From Clostridia bacterium (GTDB lineage: Bacteria; Bacillota_A; Clostridia; Oscillospirales; CAG-272): a DNA stretch of 8,833 bases. The stretch spans positions 1-8,833 of the forward strand of contig JAFTHF010000257.1 in the NCBI GenBank assembly GCA_017457545.1. Reading direction: 5' to 3'. The notes under the pieces were generated by a model that saw only the letters and a program-made list of their open reading frames with translations, was not told the DNA's origin and searched no databases. Positions 6,737-8,833 of this stretch are shown here, one piece after another; the first letter of the stretch is position 1, and each line of letters begins with the position of its first letter. The position numbers and the translations under genes are program-made.

Positions 6737-7693
6737 TTAAAAGGCGCATTTTTTGCCCTGATATGTGCTTCTTTTGTACATTTCCTTGTCGATATCGTTG
6801 ATTACCGATACCTTTTTTAGGCTCCAGAGGGGCGCAAGAAGGCTATCCCTTGCTCCGTCACCCGTTACCCTCTCTATTACCGTTTCGGCAGGAAACAGCT
6901 CCAGCTGGTCACAAACGATGTCCACGTATTCCTCCTTTGTCAAGGGTGTGTACTCTCCCGATTTATACATTGATGCAAGGACGGTGCCCTCTCTTACGTG
7001 GAGGAGATGTATCTTTACAATATCGGGCTTAAGGGCGGCAACATCCTTCGCCGTCTTAAGCATCATCTCTCTATTTTCCCTTGGCAAGCCGTCAATTATA
7101 TGGACGGCAATTTTTACCTCAGGGGCATATTTCCTCAGCCTTGCAAAGCAATCGGTAAATTCAAGATAGGTGTGGCAACGATTTATAAGCTCTGCCGTTT
7201 CATCACTTGAGCTTTGAAGTCCCAGCTCTACGGTTACGGGAATGCTTTGCGAGATTTTATTAAGAAGTGCGATTTTTTCATTCTCAAGGCAGTCGGCACG
7301 GGTGGCAATATCTATCATTACAGCGCCCTCAAGGGATGAAATCTCCGAAAGGAGCTTTTCAAAATTATCATATGAGGTGTAGGAATTTGTATATGCCTGA
7401 AGATAGGGGATAAAGCTGTCAACGTCCCACTTGCCCTTAACCTGCTTTATCTGACCTTCATACTGAGCCTTAAGGGGTAAAAGGCCGTCGCAGCCCTGAC
7501 TTCTGCTGCCCCCTCTGCAATATATACAGCCACCGACTCCACGGCTGCCGTCAATATTGGGACAGGTAAGCCCTGCATCAAGGGTTATCTTTGCACACTT
7601 TTTGCCAAAGGTGTGGCGCAGATAGTAATCATAGGTGTGGTATCTTTTATTTGTATCGCTATATTTAAAGGGATTTTCGCTGATTTGTGACAT
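6737..7693 (-). CDS. TIGR01212-type (YhcC-like) radical SAM protein
   Basis: 318 residues from the ATG at 7691-7693, 5 nt after GGAGG (7699-7703). The cluster cysteines follow the spacing of this family rather than CxxxCxxC: C44 in GLTCPNIDGS, then C56 and C59 in GGCIYC. Other family landmarks are QAYTNSY (99-105), TRADCL (131-136; family form is TRPDCL), VELGLQS (155-161), HIIDGLP (198-204), HLLHV (229-233) and ERVTGDG (274-280). It should bind a 4Fe-4S cluster and cleave S-adenosylmethionine in the cytoplasm; the substrate of the family is not known to me. The gene sits downstream of a structured leader and of a promoter inside a 37-bp repeat. A second, rightward copy begins at 8774 with nearly the same N-terminus. 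Confidence 0.92.
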   Translation of the reverse strand: MSQISENPFKYSDTNKRYHTYDYYLRHTFGKKCAKITLDAGLTCPNIDGSRGVGGCIYCRGGSRSQGCDGLLPLKAQYEGQIKQVKGKWDVDSFIPYLQAYTNSYTSYDNFEKLLSEISSLEGAVMIDIATRADCLENEKIALLNKISQSIPVTVELGLQSSSDETAELINRCHTYLEFTDCFARLRKYAPEVKIAVHIIDGLPRENREMMLKTAKDVAALKPDIVKIHLLHVREGTVLASMYKSGEYTPLTKEEYVDIVCDQLELFPAETVIERVTGDGARDSLLAPLWSLKKVSVINDIDKEMYKRSTYQGKKCAF

Positions 7694-7822
7694 TTTTACC
7701 TCCAATAAGCAAAAATCCACCTGTGAGCCGGTGGACTTGTTTTGGGCAGAGCCCCTACACTAACAGTTGCTCGTAAGTATATTCAATAATAGGGTGTCAA
7801 TCTATTATTTGTTGCTTACCAC
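7694..7822 (-). promoter_or_regulatory. Structured leader of the radical SAM gene with a terminator-like hairpin
   Basis: The leader from the promoter in the 37-bp repeat would be about 120 nt. Near its 5' end, GTAAG/CTTAC (7773-7777, 7815-7819) and AATAATAG/CTATTATT (7785-7792, 7802-7809) form a stacked stem. Near its 3' end, TCCACC/GGTGGA (7716-7721, 7730-7735) is followed on the minus strand by five T (7711-7715), just before the GGAGG ribosome site. This has the look of an attenuator, but the T run is short. The GTGTAGGGGCTCTGCCC block beside it (about 7743-7759) resembles dispersed intergenic repeats of Clostridia, so the hairpin may instead belong to such a repeat. Confidence 0.45.
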
Positions 7823-7851
7823 ATTATAGCATAATCTGTACTGATTGTAAA
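7823..7851 (-). promoter_or_regulatory. Promoter inside repeat copy 1, facing the radical SAM gene
   Basis: On the minus strand, TTTACA (7846-7851) and a consensus TATAAT (7823-7828) are 17 bp apart with a TGC extended -10. It is the only good promoter I find upstream of the radical SAM gene. A nearby TTGACA (7795-7800) has no -10 at proper distance. Confidence 0.7.
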
Positions 7852-7859
7852 GAGTGATG
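7823..7859. repeat. 37-bp direct repeat, copy 1 (radical SAM side)
   Basis: Identical over 37 bp to 8343-8379, same orientation, 520 bp apart. It starts with ATTATAGCATAATCTG and ends with AAAGAGTGATG. The two copies bracket the four-helix-bundle gene with its terminator. Sequence diverges at once on both outer sides. After the closing AGTGATG heptamer, this copy has only a poor GGC/GCC hairpin (7861-7874) in place of the long array seen at copy 2. Confidence 0.95.
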
Positions 7860-7885
7860 AGGCGTGTCAAAGCCGTATTCCATAT

Positions 7886-7934
7886 AAAAACTTCCTTTCG
7901 ATTTATGGTAAACACCATTATACCGAAAGGAAGT
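7886..7934 (-). terminator. Terminator of the four-helix-bundle gene
   Basis: An 11-bp perfect outer stem, ACTTCCTTTCG (7890-7900) with CGAAAGGAAGT (7924-7934), encloses an inner ATGGT/ACCAT stem (7905-7909, 7914-7918). On the minus strand it is followed by TTTT (7886-7889). It lies 25 nt past the stop codon. Confidence 0.8.
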
Positions 7935-7959
7935 CATAAGTCCAGATAAGTTTTAAAAA

Positions 7960-8319
7960 TTATTTGCTATCAATGTTCGATTTTGCCGTTCTGCAAGAAG
8001 AAACGAGCATTACGCGAAGTGTGGCGCATTTGTCGGCCAAAATCTTATATTGCTGTGCATCAATATAATTCGTTCTATGTAAAAGTTCAAGCCAATATCC
8101 TGTTTCACTCGCTTCCTTGAGCGCAATTTCAAGTTTAGAAATAAAATCCTTTTTGCCTTGGGCGTACTGCGCTTCGTGTATGTTTGCACCGATCGACGTA
8201 CCACTTCTGCCAATCTGATTTGCAATTACGGATTCGTGATTAGATTTTAAGAATTTGACAAGGTTAATAATATCAACGGAAAATTCCATTGATAATTCAC
8301 GGAGCTTGGATTCAGCCAT
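7960..8319 (-). CDS. Stand-alone four-helix-bundle protein (23S rRNA IVP/S23 family)
   Basis: 119 residues, the usual length for TIGR02436-type proteins. The ATG at 8317-8319 follows GAGGTG (8325-8330) by 5 nt. Four helical blocks are visible: about 7-26, 28-54, 57-81 and 87-113. The family signature is in helix 2, QIGRSGTSIGANIHEA (35-50), followed by KKDFISKLEIALKEASETGYWLELL (56-80 in helix 3). Members were first found in intervening sequences of 23S rRNA genes and are related to the Avd accessory protein of diversity-generating retroelements. They form pentameric basic barrels that may bind nucleic acid. Here no rRNA, reverse transcriptase or template repeat is seen. The gene has a consensus promoter in a 37-bp repeat and a hairpin array just upstream. 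Molecular role unknown. Confidence 0.9.
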   Translation of the reverse strand: MAESKLRELSMEFSVDIINLVKFLKSNHESVIANQIGRSGTSIGANIHEAQYAQGKKDFISKLEIALKEASETGYWLELLHRTNYIDAQQYKILADKCATLRVMLVSSCRTAKSNIDSK

Positions 8320-8342
8320 AAGAGCACCTCGCTTTCGATTAT

Positions 8343-8371
8343 ATTATAGCATAATCTGTACTGATTGTAAA
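8343..8371 (-). promoter_or_regulatory. Promoter inside repeat copy 2, driving the four-helix-bundle gene
   Basis: Same boxes as in copy 1: TTTACA (8366-8371), 17-bp spacer, TGC extended -10, TATAAT (8343-8348). Transcription would start near 8336, only about 17 nt before the ATG. A heptamer CATCACT (minus strand) ends one base upstream of the -35 box, placing the array where an activator or repressor could act. Confidence 0.8.
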
Positions 8372-8379
8372 GAGTGATG
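8343..8379. repeat. 37-bp direct repeat, copy 2 (promoter of four-helix gene)
   Basis: Identical to 7823-7859. Its last seven bases (AGTGATG, 8373-8379) are also the first spacer of the hairpin array, so repeat and array are one continuous element at this end. Confidence 0.95.
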
Positions 8380-8546
8380 TTATTGCTTCGCCATAGTGAT
8401 GCAGTGCTGACGCTCAGTGATGTATTGCACCTGTGGTGCAAAGTGATGTGATGTGTTCCGCATCCTCACGCGCGAAGCGCACATCACTTCCGAAGGAAAC
8501 ATCATGCACGAAGTGCACATCTCGTTCCGCGCAAGCGGAACACATC
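8373..8546. repeat. Array of seven mini-hairpins joined by AGTGATG / CATCACT heptamers
   Basis: AGTGATG occurs at 8373, 8395, 8416 and 8442 (steps of 22, 21 and 26). Past the middle it appears as the reverse complement: CATCACT at 8482, then degenerate CATCAT (8500), CATCTC (8518) and CATCG (8543). Between spacers sit hairpins. They are ATTGC-TTC-GCCAT (8382-8394, one mismatch), AGTG-CTGA-CGCT (8403-8414), TTGCACC-TGT-GGTGCAA (8425-8441), GCGC-GAA-GCGC (8470-8480), TTCC-GAA-GGAA (8488-8498), TGCAC-GAA-GTGCA (8505-8517) and GTTCCGC-GCAA-GCGGAAC (8524-8541). Stem sequences differ while spacers and tiny loops are kept. It lies between the tRNA terminator and the four-helix promoter. It is not CRISPR: units are short and themselves palindromic. 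Role unknown. Confidence 0.85.
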
Positions 8547-8549
8547 GTT

Positions 8550-8588
8550 CCAAAAACAAAAGCACTTCTCACGAAGTGCTTTTGTTTT
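8550..8588 (-). terminator. Terminator of the tRNA-Thr gene
   Basis: A perfect 17-bp stem, AAAAACAAAAGCACTTC (8552-8568) with its complement (8573-8589), closes a 4-nt loop. Two further G-C pairs (8550-8551 with 8590-8591) extend it into the CCA end of the tRNA. On the minus strand the second arm ends in TTTTGTTTTT. Confidence 0.85.
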
Positions 8589-8664
8589 TGGAGCTACTGA
8601 CCGGAATCGAACCGGTGACCTCATCCTTACCAAGGATGTGCTCTACCAACTGAGCCACAGTAGC
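8589..8664 (-). tRNA. tRNA-Thr (anticodon GGT)
   Basis: 76 nt with CCA encoded. Acceptor stem GCTACTG pairs with CAGTAGC, with discriminator T and then CCA. The D-loop contains CAGTTGGTAGAG. The anticodon arm CATCC-TTGGTAA-GGATG has GGT as anticodon, reading ACC and ACU. The T arm is ACCGG-TTCGATT-CCGGT. All four arms pair fully by eye. Confidence 0.97.
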
Positions 8665-8676
8665 ATTTGCTATTGT

Positions 8677-8705
8677 ATTATAGCAGAATGATTTTTGTTT
8701 GTCAA
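8677..8705 (-). promoter_or_regulatory. Promoter of the tRNA-Thr gene
   Basis: On the minus strand, TTGACA (8700-8705) and TATAAT (8677-8682) are both at consensus, with a 17-bp spacer and a TGC extended -10. The mature tRNA begins 12 bp past the -10 box, leaving at most a few leader bases. Confidence 0.85.
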
Positions 8706-8773
8706 GTTATTTTATTATAAATTTAATAAAAACTGATCTTATCACTATGCGATCATATAAAGGAGGTGACGAT

Positions 8774-8833
8774 GTGTCGCAGATATCCGATAATCCGTTC
8801 AAATACAGTGACACGAACAAGAGGTATTACACA
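8774..8833 (+). CDS. Second TIGR01212-type radical SAM protein, first 20 codons (runs off the window)
   Basis: I choose GTG at 8774-8776, 7 nt after GGAGG. The AAGGAGGTGA run (8760-8769) matches the anti-Shine-Dalgarno almost fully. An ATG at 8772 is out of frame with the recognisable protein. The visible residues after the start, SQISDNPFKYSDTNKRYYT, match 17 of 19 with the start of the leftward radical SAM protein at 7693. The cluster cysteines would lie beyond the edge, so whether the copy is complete cannot be told. I see no convincing promoter in 8706-8760. A TGATC/GATCA inverted repeat (8734-8738, 8750-8754) lies there. Confidence 0.75.
   Translation, partial: MSQISDNPFKYSDTNKRYYT

Noticed and set aside
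7960..8319. Diversity-generating retroelement accessory gene (avd)
   Set aside because: No reverse transcriptase, template repeat or variable-region target lies in the window, although the fold is related.
7823..8379. Insertion sequence or composite transposon
   Set aside because: The bracketing repeats are direct, lack terminal inverted repeats and target duplications, and no transposase is encoded. A cassette of another kind remains possible.
8373..8546. CRISPR array
   Set aside because: Repeats are only 7 bp, the intervening parts are palindromic rather than unique spacers, unit length is 21-26 bp, and the heptamer reverses orientation. No cas gene is present.
8589..8664. tRNA-Thr as an attachment site for an integrated element
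   Set aside because: No duplicate of the tRNA 3' end is found elsewhere in the window, and no integrase is present.
8734..8755. Operator or array remnant upstream of the second radical SAM gene (TATCACT and TGATC/GATCA)
   Set aside because: Only a partial heptamer match and a 5-bp stem with a long loop; too weak to call.

Overview
The window looks like a low-to-moderate GC Firmicute of class Clostridia, probably an uncultured gut Oscillospirales/Ruminococcaceae-type genome. This rests on purine-rich GGAGG ribosome sites, TTGACA-17-TATAAT promoters, a YdbC/PC4 protein, a methylglyoxal synthase relative and an SLC45-like MFS carrier. I assign the lineage by feel, not by any search.

Left part (1-3353): a membrane-anchored, probably beta-propeller protein runs leftward and off the window. 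Back-to-back with it is a rightward three-gene operon. This encodes a Gfo/Idh/MocA-fold protein with the hallmarks of GH109 glycosidases, an acidic multi-pass membrane protein of unknown role, and a LUD-domain protein, and it ends in a strong terminator. Next is a monocistronic ydbC-like PC4 single-strand DNA-binding gene (3487-3711) with its own promoter and terminator.

Middle part (3764-6716): two leftward units. One is a methylglyoxal-synthase-fold gene whose active-site positions are altered. The other is a coupled MFS transporter and membrane-anchored glycerophosphodiesterase pair (TAATG overlap), which may import and cleave a glycerophosphodiester or related solute.

Right part (6737-8833): a leftward TIGR01212-type (YhcC-like) radical SAM gene with a structured leader, then a stand-alone four-helix-bundle (23S rRNA IVP/S23-type) gene, then tRNA-Thr(GGT). 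The four-helix gene lies between two identical 37-bp direct repeats. Each repeat carries a complete promoter, so one drives the four-helix gene and the other faces the radical SAM gene. Upstream of the four-helix gene is a ~175-bp array of seven mini-hairpins joined by a repeated AGTGATG heptamer, which flips to its reverse complement halfway through. The right edge holds the start of a second, rightward radical SAM gene. Its first residues are nearly identical to the first copy, yet almost every codon differs. This four-helix/hairpin-array/duplicated-promoter cassette between two radical SAM paralogues is the most unusual part of the window.
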